Shown piece by piece: positions 25,919 through 37,254 of a DNA stretch of 64,000 nucleotides; positions within the stretch are counted from its first letter, which is position 1, and every line of letters begins with the position of its first letter. The translations under genes were made by a program, and so were the position numbers. This DNA is from Nocardiopsis alborubida (GTDB lineage: Bacteria > Actinomycetota > Actinomycetes > Streptosporangiales > Streptosporangiaceae): the NCBI RefSeq assembly GCF_012396365.1, contig NZ_JAAXPG010000008.1, forward strand, positions 124,001 through 188,000. Direction: 5' to 3'. The notes beneath the pieces were generated by a model, which was not told the DNA's origin, made no database searches, and saw nothing but the letters and a program-made list of their open reading frames with translations.

Positions 25919-25924
25919 GAGGAG

Positions 25925-27019
25925 GTGTTCACACGTGCCTCCTCCCCCGCCGCCCGCTGGCGCACCGCGCTGGTCGGTGCGGTCAGCGCCGCCCTGTTGT
26001 CCACCGCCGCCTGCGCCCCCGCCGACGACGGTGCCGCCGAGGCGCCGGGGGTCGGCGGCGTCGAGCGCGAGGTGGCCTTCGAGGGCGGCGGGCACGAGGT
26101 GGCGGGCACCTTCCGGATGCCCGAGGGCGTCTCCGGCACCGTCCCGGGCGCGCTCATCGTCTCCGGCAGCGGTCCCACCGACCGCGACGGCAACAGCTCC
26201 GTGCGCCCCAACGCCGGCACCAACCAGAACCTGTCCCGCGTGCTCGCCGACGTCGGGGTGGCCTCGCTGCGCTACGACAAGTACGGCAGCGGTCCGGACT
26301 TCGAGGCGCCGGACCCCGGCGGCGAGGTCGCGCCGGTGGACCCCGCGATCTTCGACGAGCAGGTCGCGGCCGCCTACGAGGAGCTCGTCGCCCAGCCCGA
26401 GGTGGATCCCGGGCGGGTGGTCGTCGTCGGGCACAGCGAGGGCGCCCTGTACGCGCTGCGCGCCCACGAGCTCATCGGTGCGGAGCACCCCTCCCCCGCG
26501 CTCGTACTCGCCGCGCCTCCCGGAACGCGCTACCTCGACCTGATCGACCGCCAGCTCACCGAACAGGTGCGTACCGTCGAGGCCTCGGGCCAGACGGAGG
26601 AGAGACAGGTGGTCCAGCTGCTCTCCGACGCCCGCGCCGGACGGGCCGCGATCAGATCCGGGCGTGCGCTCAGCGACGTGGAGATGCCCAGCGGGGGCGT
26701 GTTCGGCGTCTACACACTCGCCAACGAGGACTTCCTGGCCTACATGGACGCCTTCGACCCCGTCGAACTGGCGGAGGAGCTGCCCGGGGGGACCCCGGTA
26801 CTGGTCCTGTGGGGGGAGGAGGACACGCAGGTCTCCCGGGAGGACGTGGACCGGCTGATGACCGGTCTGGACGGCGCCCGGCGGGTGGACGTCCCCGACA
26901 CCGACCACGTCTTCCGCCGATACCGGGACGAGCCCGGGGCCACGGTCCTGGACGAGCAGCGCCCCTTCGCCGAGGAGGTCGCGCCCGCGCTGGAGGAGTT
27001 CCTGGGCACGGCCTGGTAG
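25925..27019 (+). CDS. secreted lipoprotein alpha/beta-hydrolase
   Basis: A 364-residue predicted lipoprotein esterase or peptidase-like hydrolase. Residues 1-30 form a signal peptide with lipobox LLSTAAC, so the mature protein is anchored outside the membrane. The alpha/beta-hydrolase core shows the oxyanion region SGSGPTDRDGNSS and the nucleophile elbow GHSEG (Ser near residue 170), with a late Asp (WGEEDTQVS) and His (DTDHVFRR) completing the triad. The same order occurs in BAAT/DLH-like and YqkD-type hydrolases. It is leaderless: GTG starts six bases after the -10 box, and GAGGAG abuts the start with no spacer. Substrate unknown. Confidence 0.85.
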   Translation: MFTRASSPAARWRTALVGAVSAALLSTAACAPADDGAAEAPGVGGVEREVAFEGGGHEVAGTFRMPEGVSGTVPGALIVSGSGPTDRDGNSSVRPNAGTNQNLSRVLADVGVASLRYDKYGSGPDFEAPDPGGEVAPVDPAIFDEQVAAAYEELVAQPEVDPGRVVVVGHSEGALYALRAHELIGAEHPSPALVLAAPPGTRYLDLIDRQLTEQVRTVEASGQTEERQVVQLLSDARAGRAAIRSGRALSDVEMPSGGVFGVYTLANEDFLAYMDAFDPVELAEELPGGTPVLVLWGEEDTQVSREDVDRLMTGLDGARRVDVPDTDHVFRRYRDEPGATVLDEQRPFAEEVAPALEEFLGTAW

Positions 27020-27032
27020 GCGCGCCGGGGCC

Positions 27033-28100
27033 TCACTCGGGAATGGAGTCCGGCAGCGCCTCCGTCACGGACAGTGCGAGCTCCTCGGCGCCCGCGGCCA
27101 TGCGCTCCCGGTCCCCCGGATTCTGCGCGTCGTAGCTGGCCGCCACGCTGTAACAGGTCTCCAGGTACAGGTTGGACACCCGTGCGCCGACACAGGCGAC
27201 CGTGTACGGGTCCTCCTGGACCCAGGAGACCGCCTCCTCGCCGACGCCTTCCAGCTCCTGCGTCTCGTACCGGGAGGTGGTGGTGCGCAGGTTGTCGGCG
27301 GCCGTCGTGATACCGCCCGGGTCGGGGGCGGCCACGGCCACCAGCGTCGCGGTGGCCGGAACCCGCTCGCCCGGGCCGCCGGGGGTCGCCCACCGGCACT
27401 GCCAGCCCGAGCCGAACGCCTCCTGCGCGCTGCCGACCGGCTCCTCGACCTCCAGTTCGTGGCCGGGCACCAGCGCCTCCAGGGTCCCGGTCTCGGCGAC
27501 GGAGCACTCGGGCGCCGCCCCGAAGGCGCCCGTCTCCGGGTTGTCGCGCGCCACCACGTACCAGATCGCCCCGGCGGCGAGCACGACCAGCACCAGGGCG
27601 GCGGCGACCACGGCGACGGTGGCACATCCCCGGCTCTGCGGTTGGACGGAGGCCACCACCTCGGGCGCGGGCTGCTGGGGGTGGGGCTGCTGCCACGGGG
27701 GGTTGGGCGGCGGCGGATACTGCCCCCGCGGGGTCTGGTGGGGGCGATAGGCCTGCTGTTGCCCGTGGGGCTGTGGTGCCTGGGGCGGTGGCGGAGGCTG
27801 CTGGCGCCCCTGTGGCTGCTCATGCGTCTGCGGCACATGGGGAGTCTGCTGCTCCCCGTGAGGCTGCGGTGGTTGCTGTTCCCCGTGTGACTGTGCCGCC
27901 TGGGGCGACTGGGGCAGCTGCTGTTCCTCGTGCGGCTGCGGTGCCTCGTGCTCCTGCAGCTGCTGAGGCTGCGAAGGTTCCTGTGACTCCTGCGTCTGCG
28001 GTGCCTCGTGCTCCCGCAGGGGCTGAGGCTGAGGTGCCTGCGGAGGCTGGTGTGTCTGGGGCTGTTCGGGGTCCCGCGCATCGGGGTGCTGGTCGCTCAC
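27033..28100 (-). CDS. anchored protein with a Gln/Pro/His-rich cytoplasmic tail
   Basis: A 355-residue protein. Residues 1-155 are extreme low-complexity Gln/Pro/His/Glu sequence with recurring units such as EHEAPQ and HGEQQ; one membrane helix follows (about 159-183), then an extracytoplasmic domain of about 170 residues with four cysteines (CSVAETG, WQCRW, VACVG, TCYSV) that could form two disulfides. The domain resembles the DUF3558-like fold of actinobacterial surface proteins, which is a guess. The GTG start overlaps the upstream TGA by four bases (GTGA), so it is coupled to the preceding gene, whose product has a related helix-plus-domain layout. Its stop is 13 bases from the converging hydrolase gene. 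Confidence 0.7.
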   Translation of the reverse strand: MSDQHPDARDPEQPQTHQPPQAPQPQPLREHEAPQTQESQEPSQPQQLQEHEAPQPHEEQQLPQSPQAAQSHGEQQPPQPHGEQQTPHVPQTHEQPQGRQQPPPPPQAPQPHGQQQAYRPHQTPRGQYPPPPNPPWQQPHPQQPAPEVVASVQPQSRGCATVAVVAAALVLVVLAAGAIWYVVARDNPETGAFGAAPECSVAETGTLEALVPGHELEVEEPVGSAQEAFGSGWQCRWATPGGPGERVPATATLVAVAAPDPGGITTAADNLRTTTSRYETQELEGVGEEAVSWVQEDPYTVACVGARVSNLYLETCYSVAASYDAQNPGDRERMAAGAEELALSVTEALPDSIPE

Positions 28101-28687
28101 AGAGCCTCTCCGAGCCGCACGGCGAACTCCACTGCCAGGTCCCGGGCCTCGCCGAAGCCGACCGGCTCGGTGCCGGAGGTCCCGGCGTAGGACACCCGCA
28201 CCAGCAGGTTGTCGGTGGGGAAGGCCAGTTCCGCGGTGCCGGGCACCTGACCGCGCCACACCCGGCCCTCCCCGGTGGCCAGTTCCACGGTCTCGCCGCG
28301 CGCCGGTACCAGGGCGGTGTAGGCATCCCGCGCCCGCTGGGCGCCGGTGACCGGCTCCTCTCCCGTGGTGTCGGTGAAACGGGCGGACAGGTCCAGCCGG
28401 AGCACCCCCTGCGGCCCGTCGGCCGGACCGGCGGAGGACCACGAGCACATGGTGCTGTCGCCGTCCGCCAGGGGACCCTGCTCGGAGGACTCCAGGACCG
28501 CGCCTGGCACCAGACCGGTGACGAGCGCGTCCGAGACCACCGCGCACCCGGGCGCGGCGGCGTGGGCGTCACCGCTCTCGGGCACGCCCGGGTCGTCCCC
28601 GGACAGCCACAGTCCGCCGCCGACCGCCACCGCGGACAGCACCACCGTGCCCGCGCCGATCACGGCCACCCGCACGAGGGGACCCAC
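28097..28687 (-). CDS. anchored extracytoplasmic protein, partner of the downstream gene
   Basis: A 196-residue protein with a short basic N-terminus, one membrane helix (VRVAVIGAGTVVLSAVAVGGGLWL) and an extracytoplasmic domain with two cysteines (GCAVVSD, TMCSWSS). The motif spacing around Cys ... W and the late beta region (LLVRVSYAGTSG) parallel the C-terminal domain of the downstream product, so the two are probably paralogues. The start is uncertain: the GTG at 28687 has GGGAGG about ten bases upstream, and the frame is open to 28747. The stop overlaps the next start by four bases. Function unknown. Confidence 0.6.
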   Translation of the reverse strand: MGPLVRVAVIGAGTVVLSAVAVGGGLWLSGDDPGVPESGDAHAAAPGCAVVSDALVTGLVPGAVLESSEQGPLADGDSTMCSWSSAGPADGPQGVLRLDLSARFTDTTGEEPVTGAQRARDAYTALVPARGETVELATGEGRVWRGQVPGTAELAFPTDNLLVRVSYAGTSGTEPVGFGEARDLAVEFAVRLGEAL

Positions 28688-28730
28688 CCGGCCACCGCCT
28701 CCCTGTCGGTCACCGCGCCGACCGCACACG

Positions 28731-28759
28731 GGCGGCGGCCGCCACACGCGGCCGCCGCC
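28731..28759 (-). terminator. leuS terminator
   Basis: Perfect 12-base stem GGCGGCGGCCGC / GCGGCCGCCGCC with a CACAC loop, 15 bases beyond the leuS stop. Confidence 0.8.
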
Positions 28760-28773
28760 TCTGGTGTGCCTGG

Positions 28774-31269
<2,496 letters not shown>

Positions 31270-31633
31270 CGCCACGTGTTCCTTAGCCGGTTCGGGGTGT
31301 ACACGACTCAGGTTAGCGGTTGGCGGGTCGGGGCGCGGACGGGTTTTCCCCGCCCCGCGAGGGTGCGTCCGGGGCGCTGACCCGGGCCCGGAGCGGTGCG
31401 CCTCACTCTCCGCTCCCCTGCGCGGACGGGCCCGCTGCCGCCGCGTCCCGCGCCCGGCGGCGGGCTCGCGGAGGGCGGAGGAGAAGATCGGTGAGATTAC
31501 GGACTCTCGCCCCCTCCACACCGACCGGCCGGTTTGTTACTCTTCCGTCAAAGTGGCGCAGAACACGCGATACGGGTCACATCATCCTGATTCGGCGTGC
31601 ATTCACTGGACCCATCTGGCTGCGGGAGGCCCC
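31270..31633. other. divergent promoter region of leuS and acyl-CoA ligase
   Basis: No gene supported. ACCGGCCGGT (about 31524-31533) is a ten-base palindrome, closely followed by a plausible -10 box TACTCT at 31538-31543 for the rightward ligase gene. The leftward leuS promoter is not obvious. Confidence 0.45.
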
Positions 31634-33193
31634 ATGCTCAACCTGTCCGTGCTTCTGGAGGACGGCGCCCGGTCGACTCCGGAGAAGGAGTGCCTGGTCT
31701 TCGGCGACCTGCGCCTGAACTACGCGATCACCAACATGATCGCCAACCAGGTGGCCAACCTGCTGGTCGCGCGCGGAATCAGGCCGGGGGACCGGATCGC
31801 ACTGGCCAGCCCCAACGTGCCCTACTTCCCCTTCGTGTACTTCGGCGCCCTCAAGGCGGGCGCGGTGGTCGTGCCGCTGAACGTGCTGCTGACCCCGCGC
31901 GAGATCGCCTACCACCTGGAGGACTCCGGGGCCAGGGCGCTCTTCGCCTTCACCGGGACCCCGGAACTCCCGCTGGGAGAGCGCGCCTTCGAGGCCTTCG
32001 GCCAGGTGGAGTCCTGCGAGTTCTACGTGGACCTGCCCGCCTCCCCGGGCGCCACGGAGTCGACCATCGACGGCGCCGAGACCTTCTGGAAGGCGCTGGA
32101 GGGCCAGCCCGGCGAGTTCGAGACGGTGCAGGCCGGTTCCGAGGACACCGCGGTCATCATCTACACCAGCGGCACCACCGGCAAGCCCAAGGGCGCCGAA
32201 CTGAGCCACCACAACCTGCTGCTGAACGCGGTCGGCTCCGCCAGGCTGGTCGAACCCCACCCCGACGGCCGCGACGTCGCCCTCGTGGTCCTGCCGCTGT
32301 TCCACATCTTCGGCCAGACGGTCATGCTCAACGCGGCCCTGTACCGGCACGGCACGATGGTCCTCATGCCGCGCTTCGACGGCGCCGAGGCGCTCAGGCT
32401 CATGGAGAAGGAGGGCGTCACCGCCTTCGCTGGCGTGCCCACCATGTACTGGGGGCTGCTGGGCGCCGTCCAGGCCGCCGAGCCCGGTACCTACGACCTG
32501 GAGACGATCGCGGGCAACGTGGTGGACGCGGTCTCCGGCGGCGCCGCCCTGCCCGGCCAGCTCGCCGAGGACTTCACCAAGACCTTCGGCGTGGGCATCA
32601 AGGAGGGCTACGGCCTGTCCGAGACCTCCCCGGTGGTGTCGTTCAACAACCCCAAGGTCAAGGCCAAGACCGGCTCCATCGGGCTGCCGGTGTGGGGTGT
32701 GGAGATGAAGCTCATCGACCCCGAGTGGAACGAGGTCGCGGAGGAGGGCGAGATCGCGGTGCGCGGGCACTGCGTGATGAAGGGGTACCACAACCGCCCC
32801 GAGGTCAACGCGGAGGTGATCCGCGACGGCTGGTTCCGCACCGGGGACATCGCCCGCCGCGACGAGGAGGGCTTCTACTTCATCGTCGACCGGTCCAAGG
32901 ACATGATCATCCGCGGTGGCTACAACGTCTACCCGCGTGAGGTCGAGGAGGTCCTGATGACCCACGAGGCGGTCAGCCTGGCCGCGGTCGTGGGCGTGCC
33001 CCACGACACCCACGGCGAGGAGGTCAAGGCGTTCGTGATCCCCAAGGAGGGCGCCGAGGTCACCCCCGAGGGGCTCGTCGCGTGGGCAAAGGAGCGCCTG
33101 GCCGGGTACAAGTACCCGCGCGAGGTGGAGTTCCGCACCGAGCTGCCGATGACCTCCACCGGCAAGATCCTCAAGCGCGAGCTGCGCGCCTGA
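31634..33193 (+). CDS. long-chain fatty-acid--CoA ligase
   Basis: A 519-residue ANL-superfamily adenylate-forming enzyme that activates a carboxylic acid, probably a fatty acid, to its CoA thioester. The P-loop YTSGTTGKPKGAELSHHN lies near residue 179, the A5 motif as GYGLSETSPV, the A7 motif as GWFRTGDIA, and the catalytic lysine in STGKILKREL at the C-terminus. Length is typical of FadD-type ligases. GGGAGG precedes the ATG by about four bases. Chain-length preference cannot be read, and aryl or short-chain acids remain possible. A hairpin follows the gene. Confidence 0.9.
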   Translation: MLNLSVLLEDGARSTPEKECLVFGDLRLNYAITNMIANQVANLLVARGIRPGDRIALASPNVPYFPFVYFGALKAGAVVVPLNVLLTPREIAYHLEDSGARALFAFTGTPELPLGERAFEAFGQVESCEFYVDLPASPGATESTIDGAETFWKALEGQPGEFETVQAGSEDTAVIIYTSGTTGKPKGAELSHHNLLLNAVGSARLVEPHPDGRDVALVVLPLFHIFGQTVMLNAALYRHGTMVLMPRFDGAEALRLMEKEGVTAFAGVPTMYWGLLGAVQAAEPGTYDLETIAGNVVDAVSGGAALPGQLAEDFTKTFGVGIKEGYGLSETSPVVSFNNPKVKAKTGSIGLPVWGVEMKLIDPEWNEVAEEGEIAVRGHCVMKGYHNRPEVNAEVIRDGWFRTGDIARRDEEGFYFIVDRSKDMIIRGGYNVYPREVEEVLMTHEAVSLAAVVGVPHDTHGEEVKAFVIPKEGAEVTPEGLVAWAKERLAGYKYPREVEFRTELPMTSTGKILKRELRA

Positions 33194-33243
33194 CCCCCGC
33201 GCGGCGGGGCCGGTCCTGTTCCTGGGGGCCTCCGCTCCGCTTC

Positions 33244-33297
33244 GGCCCGCCCGTCGCCCGCCGCCGCCCGCCGGGGCGCTCCGCGACGGGGCGGGCC
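33244..33297 (+). terminator. terminator hairpin after the acyl-CoA ligase
   Basis: GGCCCGCCCGTCGC (33244-33257) pairs with GCGAC-g-GGGCGGGCC (33283-33297) with one bulge. The following 225 bases up to the next stop codon hold no gene I can support. Confidence 0.55.
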
Positions 33298-33522
33298 ACC
33301 ACCCTCAACGGACGCTACGCGCAGTACTCGCCCGGTTCGGGCGTCCTCCGGTGCGGGAATCGGGTTGGAGCAAGCACAGCGGTGCCTCCGGTGAGACGGC
33401 TCGTGCCCACCCGTCGCCCCCGCCGCCCTCAACCGACGCCTACGGAGCGGTCCTGCTCGCGGTCCCACCTCCAGCGCATCCAGAACCCCGTGGACGCCCG
33501 CCCCCGGGTAACCGGCCCGCCC

Positions 33523-34422
33523 TCACCCCTTGACGGCTCCCTGGACGAGCCCGGAGACCAGGAAGCGCTGCACGAGGACGAAGAAGACCATGACCGGGAT
33601 GGTGATGAGAGTGGAGGCCGCCATCACGTGCCCCCAGTCGTTGGCGTACTGGCCGAAGAACTGGCGCAGGCCGACCGCCACCGTGTAGTTCTCGCTCTGG
33701 GTCATGAAGGTCAGCGCCAGCACGAACTCGTTCCACGCCACGATGAACGAGAAGATGGCCGTGGCCACCAGGCCGGGCGCCACCAGCGGGAACAGCACCC
33801 TCCAGAACATCTGGCCCCAGGAGGCCCCGTCGATGTAGGCGGCCTCCTCCACCTCCACGGGCACGGCGGCCACGAAGCCGCGCATCATCCACACCGCCAA
33901 CGGCAGGGACAGCGCCACGTAGACCACGCCGAGGCCGAGCATGGTGTTGAGCAGCTGGAGGTCGCGCACCTGGAGGAAGAGCGGGATGACCAGCGCCTCC
34001 AGCGGCACCATCTGCACGATGAGGATCATCACCAGCACCGCGGTGCGGAAGCGGAACCGGAAGCGGGCCACCGCCACGGCGGCCAGCAGAGACAGCACGC
34101 ACGCTCCGGCCACGGTGATGCAGGCGACCGTGAGCGAGTTGAGCATGTACTGGCCGAACCTGGCCTCGGTGAGCACGTAGACGAAGTTGTCCAGGGACAG
34201 CCCGGCGGGCAGCAGTGCCCCGGCCCCCGATGTGGCCCGGTCCGAGAACGCGCTGATGAGCATGAAGTAGACGGGGAAGAGCGTGAACAGCAGCAGGACG
34301 GCCACCCCGGCGGACTTGGCCAGGAACCGTCCCGTCCGCCGGACGTCACCCCTGCGGCGGGCGTCGCGGACGCGGCCCTCCCAGTCGGTGTCGGCGGCGG
34401 GTGCCTCTGTGCGCGTGACCAC
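33523..34422 (-). CDS. CUT1 sugar ABC transporter permease (MalG type)
   Basis: A 299-residue inner-membrane permease with six hydrophobic segments and the cytoplasmic EAA loop EEAAYIDGASWGQMFWRVLF that docks to the ATPase. The N-terminal 40 residues are soluble. The GTG at 34422 is chosen because AAGGA lies six bases upstream; the frame is open another 69 codons with no ribosome binding site. It belongs with the permease (34912-35925) and binding protein (35930-37213) on the same strand but is separated from them by about 490 bases holding an opposite-strand gene, so it may have its own promoter or depend on read-through. No ATPase gene is local. Confidence 0.9.
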   Translation of the reverse strand: MVTRTEAPAADTDWEGRVRDARRRGDVRRTGRFLAKSAGVAVLLLFTLFPVYFMLISAFSDRATSGAGALLPAGLSLDNFVYVLTEARFGQYMLNSLTVACITVAGACVLSLLAAVAVARFRFRFRTAVLVMILIVQMVPLEALVIPLFLQVRDLQLLNTMLGLGVVYVALSLPLAVWMMRGFVAAVPVEVEEAAYIDGASWGQMFWRVLFPLVAPGLVATAIFSFIVAWNEFVLALTFMTQSENYTVAVGLRQFFGQYANDWGHVMAASTLITIPVMVFFVLVQRFLVSGLVQGAVKG

Positions 34423-34463
34423 GGGCGTTCCTTCCTCAGCGGTGACCGGAGGTCCGAATCCGG

Positions 34464-34494
34464 TTGTTCCGGGCTCGGGCGGGGCCGTTAGACT
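34464..34494 (+). promoter_or_regulatory. promoter for the intruding rightward gene
   Basis: TTGTTC (34464-34469) and TAGACT (34489-34494) spaced by 19 bases, pointing rightward inside the ABC transporter locus; the start site would be near 34501. Confidence 0.5.
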
Positions 34495-34545
34495 GCTCGA
34501 CTGTCCGGGGCGGGACGTCCTTCGCACCCCGGCGGAGGAGGAGTG

Positions 34546-34584
34546 ATGGCCGTGTCGACAGGGTCGCCGGAGACGGTGGCGTAG
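34546..34584 (+). CDS. possible 12-residue leader peptide
   Basis: Very short frame MAVSTGSPETVA, directly preceded by GGAGGAGGAG, the best ribosome binding site nearby, and ending four bases before the GTG of the 99-residue gene. Either a leader peptide that couples translation to the next frame or a spurious frame. Confidence 0.35.
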   Translation: MAVSTGSPETVA

Positions 34585-34588
34585 CACC

Positions 34589-34888
34589 GTGCGCTCTTCC
34601 GCCGGGCCCTCCCCCACCGAGGTCGTCATCAGCTGGATCCCCCATGACGCGCGCTTCCGCGACCGCGCCGTCCGGCACGCCCTGCGCGACTCCAGCGGGC
34701 GGCTGCTGCACGCCTACGTCGAGAACCTGGTCAACCGGGACAACGACGACGGGCGTCCGCTGGACGAGTACGACCTGCGGACCATGGGCGCGGTGCGCGA
34801 GGACCTCGACCGGCGCTCCCTGGCCTCGGTCGACTGGCGCCGCGTCCGCGACAAGCTGGTGGCGGGGGTCCACGGCCCCGCCGGCTGA
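34589..34888 (+). CDS. small protein of unknown function inside an ABC operon
   Basis: A 99-residue, strongly charged protein (HDARFRDRAVRHALRDSSGR ... EDLDRRSLASVDWRRVRDKL), probably all helical. Third-position GC is high and its codon use resembles that of its neighbours, so it looks like a real gene. It is transcribed opposite to the transporter genes on both sides and has a candidate promoter. There is no ribosome binding site at its GTG; translation may depend on the short frame just upstream. I do not recognise the family. A frameshift joining the short frame to this gene would give a longer protein and cannot be excluded. Confidence 0.5.
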   Translation: MRSSAGPSPTEVVISWIPHDARFRDRAVRHALRDSSGRLLHAYVENLVNRDNDDGRPLDEYDLRTMGAVREDLDRRSLASVDWRRVRDKLVAGVHGPAG

Positions 34889-34911
34889 GCGGACCGCGAG
34901 GGCCGCCGTGC

Positions 34912-35925
34912 TCATCGGAGCTCGTCCTCTCGGAAGAGCGCGCGCAGGTAGAACACGGTGATCACCAGGAGCAGCAGCGTGAGCAGCACGGCGATGGCCG
35001 AGCCCAGACCGTAGTCGTTGTGGCCGAAGGAGCGCACGTAGGACCACACGCCCAGGTTGAGCATCTCCGAGCCGCCCACGTCACCGCCGGGCATGAGGTA
35101 GATCTGCGCGAACACCTTGAAGTCCCAGATGGTGGAGAGCACGGTGACCACGGCGAACACCGGGCGCAGCACCGGGAACGTGACGTTCCAGAAGCGCTTC
35201 CAGGCGCCCGCGCCGTCGATGCGCGCCGCCTCGTGCAGCTCGCCGGGGACCGTGAGCAGTCCGGCCAGGACCGTGACCGCCACGAACGGGAAGCCCCCGT
35301 GCACCACGTTGAGCGTGACGATGGCGTAGAAGAACAGCCGGTCGGAGAACCAGTTGTACCCGGAGGGCTCCAGCAGGCCCAGGGAGGTCAGGGCCTGGGA
35401 GACGACGCCGCTGTCGACGTCGAAGATCCAGATCCACACGTAGGTGCCGCTGACCGCGGGCATGGCCCAGGCGACCATGATGCAGGAGACCACGATGATC
35501 CGGGGCACCGGGCGCAGTGTGGCCAGCAGCAGCGCCACCAGCGTGCCCACGACGATGGTGGTGACCACCGCGACCACCGCGAAGGCCACCGTGTTGAGCA
35601 GGGCGACCCGCCACAGGTAGGGGTCGGTGAGCAGGGCGGCGTAGTTGGCGAGTCCGATGAAGTCGGACTCGCCCGAGACGAGGTTGCGCAGCTGGTACTC
35701 GCGGAAGGACAGCCACACGATCCGGCCGAGCGGGAGCAACAGCAGCAGCCCGATGACCGTCAGCGCGGGGGCGAGCAGCACCCAGGGCAGGAGCGCCCTG
35801 CGTCCGCGCTGGCCCAGGAGCGGTGCCCGCCGCGGCCGGGGCCGTCGCGGTGACGGCTCGGCGGAGCGGCGGGCCTTCGGCCCCGGCTCGCTGCTGGCGG
35901 TGCCCAACCCGACCGGTGTTCGCAC
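34912..35925 (-). CDS. CUT1 sugar ABC transporter permease (MalF type)
   Basis: A 337-residue permease with about 45 soluble basic residues, then six hydrophobic segments and the EAA loop LHEAARIDGAGAWKRFWNVTF. It starts with GTG four bases after the stop of the binding-protein gene, so the two are co-transcribed. It should pair with the MalG-type permease encoded past the intervening opposite-strand gene. Substrate is not identifiable from sequence beyond a sugar or oligosaccharide. Confidence 0.9.
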   Translation of the reverse strand: MRTPVGLGTASSEPGPKARRSAEPSPRRPRPRRAPLLGQRGRRALLPWVLLAPALTVIGLLLLLPLGRIVWLSFREYQLRNLVSGESDFIGLANYAALLTDPYLWRVALLNTVAFAVVAVVTTIVVGTLVALLLATLRPVPRIIVVSCIMVAWAMPAVSGTYVWIWIFDVDSGVVSQALTSLGLLEPSGYNWFSDRLFFYAIVTLNVVHGGFPFVAVTVLAGLLTVPGELHEAARIDGAGAWKRFWNVTFPVLRPVFAVVTVLSTIWDFKVFAQIYLMPGGDVGGSEMLNLGVWSYVRSFGHNDYGLGSAIAVLLTLLLLVITVFYLRALFREDELR

Positions 35926-35929
35926 GTCT

Positions 35930-37213
35930 CTACCCCCCGTTGAGGATGCGCTCGATCTCGTTGGCCGCGTTCTCGGTGGCCTCCTCCACGGTGGCCTCGC
36001 CGTTGAGGATGTCCTGCTGCATGCCGACCAGGACCTTCTCGGCCTCGACCTGGGTCCACGCGGGGGTGACGGGCACGCCCCGGCTGGCCTCGTTGAGCTG
36101 GACGGCGAAGGGCTCCAGGATGGGGTCGGCGGAGGCGGAGAAGGCGTCGACCCGGTCGACCACGCCCGGGAAGAAGCCGGTCTCCTCGGACCAGCGCATG
36201 GCGAACTCCTCGCCGGTCAGGTGCTGGACGTACTGCCAGGCGGCCTCCTCCTGGCCGGTGCCCTCGAAGACCGACAGCAGGGAGCCGCCCGCGAAGGAGG
36301 GCATGTACCCGCCGTCCTGGCCGGGCAGGGTGAAGGAGCCGAGCCTGCCCTCCAGGTCGGGGTTGGCCTCCAGGATGGCCTTGGGGTTGGCGCTGCCGAG
36401 GATGGCCATGGCCGCCTCCTCGTCGGCGACGGCCTCCATGACGGCGATCTCGTTCCAGTTGACGGCGCCGGTGGTGGAGGTGCCGTCCTCCAGGGCCAGG
36501 TCGGTGAAGAAGCCGACCCCGGCGCGGGCCTCCTCGCTGTCGATCTCCGAGACCCAGGTGCCGTCGGACTGCTCGACGGCGATCTCCCCGCCGCCGCCCC
36601 AGATCCACGGCATGACCGAGTACTGGGCGTCGCCCGGGACGGGGAAGGCGATCATGTCCTCCTCGGCCTCGGACAGGGCCAGGGCGGTCTCGCGCAGCTC
36701 CTCCCAGTTCTCGGGGACCTCCAGGCCGTGCTCCTCGAAGACGTCGCTGCGGTAGACGACGGAGCGGATGGAGGCGTACCAGGGGACGCCGTAGACGCCC
36801 TCGCCGAGTTGGCCCATCTCCATCAGGCCGGGGATGTACTGGGAGGTGTCGATGTCGTAGCCGGACAGGTCGTGCAGGGCTCCGGCGTCGGCGAACCCGG
36901 GCGTGAAGGTGTTGCCGAGTTCGGCGACGTCGGGCATGGTGCCGCCCGCGATGGCGGTGGAGATCTTGTTCTGGGCGTCCTGCCAGGGCACGAACTCGAC
37001 GTCGACCTCGATGCCGGTCTCCTCGGTGAACGCGGCGTTGGCTGCCTCGAAGAACCCCGTCTCGTCGGGGTTGGTGCCCTGCATGATCCAGACCAGGAGG
37101 CCGTCGGAGCCGGAGGCCCCGCCTCCTCCGCTCCCGCACGCCGTCGCGGCCAGGACCAGCGCCGTGACAGCGGCGGGGAGCGGAACGTACTTGTGGGTTC
37201 GTCTGCGGGCCAT
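35930..37213 (-). CDS. sugar ABC transporter substrate-binding lipoprotein
   Basis: A 427-residue extracytoplasmic solute receptor of the SBP family 1. The signal peptide ends with lipobox VLAATAC, followed by a Gly/Ser linker (GSGGGGASGSDG). The mature part has the two-lobe features of sugar binders, including WNEIAVMEAVADEEAAMAIL and many exposed aromatics (GVPWYASIRSVVYRSD). The ATG at 37213 has GGGAGG seven bases upstream; an in-frame GTG six bases earlier sits too close to that site. First gene of the transporter operon. An inverted repeat in its upstream region may be its operator. Confidence 0.92.
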   Translation of the reverse strand: MARRRTHKYVPLPAAVTALVLAATACGSGGGGASGSDGLLVWIMQGTNPDETGFFEAANAAFTEETGIEVDVEFVPWQDAQNKISTAIAGGTMPDVAELGNTFTPGFADAGALHDLSGYDIDTSQYIPGLMEMGQLGEGVYGVPWYASIRSVVYRSDVFEEHGLEVPENWEELRETALALSEAEEDMIAFPVPGDAQYSVMPWIWGGGGEIAVEQSDGTWVSEIDSEEARAGVGFFTDLALEDGTSTTGAVNWNEIAVMEAVADEEAAMAILGSANPKAILEANPDLEGRLGSFTLPGQDGGYMPSFAGGSLLSVFEGTGQEEAAWQYVQHLTGEEFAMRWSEETGFFPGVVDRVDAFSASADPILEPFAVQLNEASRGVPVTPAWTQVEAEKVLVGMQQDILNGEATVEEATENAANEIERILNGG

Positions 37214-37254
37214 CGGCACGCCTCCCGTTCCTTTCGAGGGTCCCCTGAGGGTTG

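Noticed and set aside
31270..31633. T-box or leucine leader peptide for leuS
   Set aside because: No run of Leu codons after a ribosome binding site and no T-box core sequence could be found.
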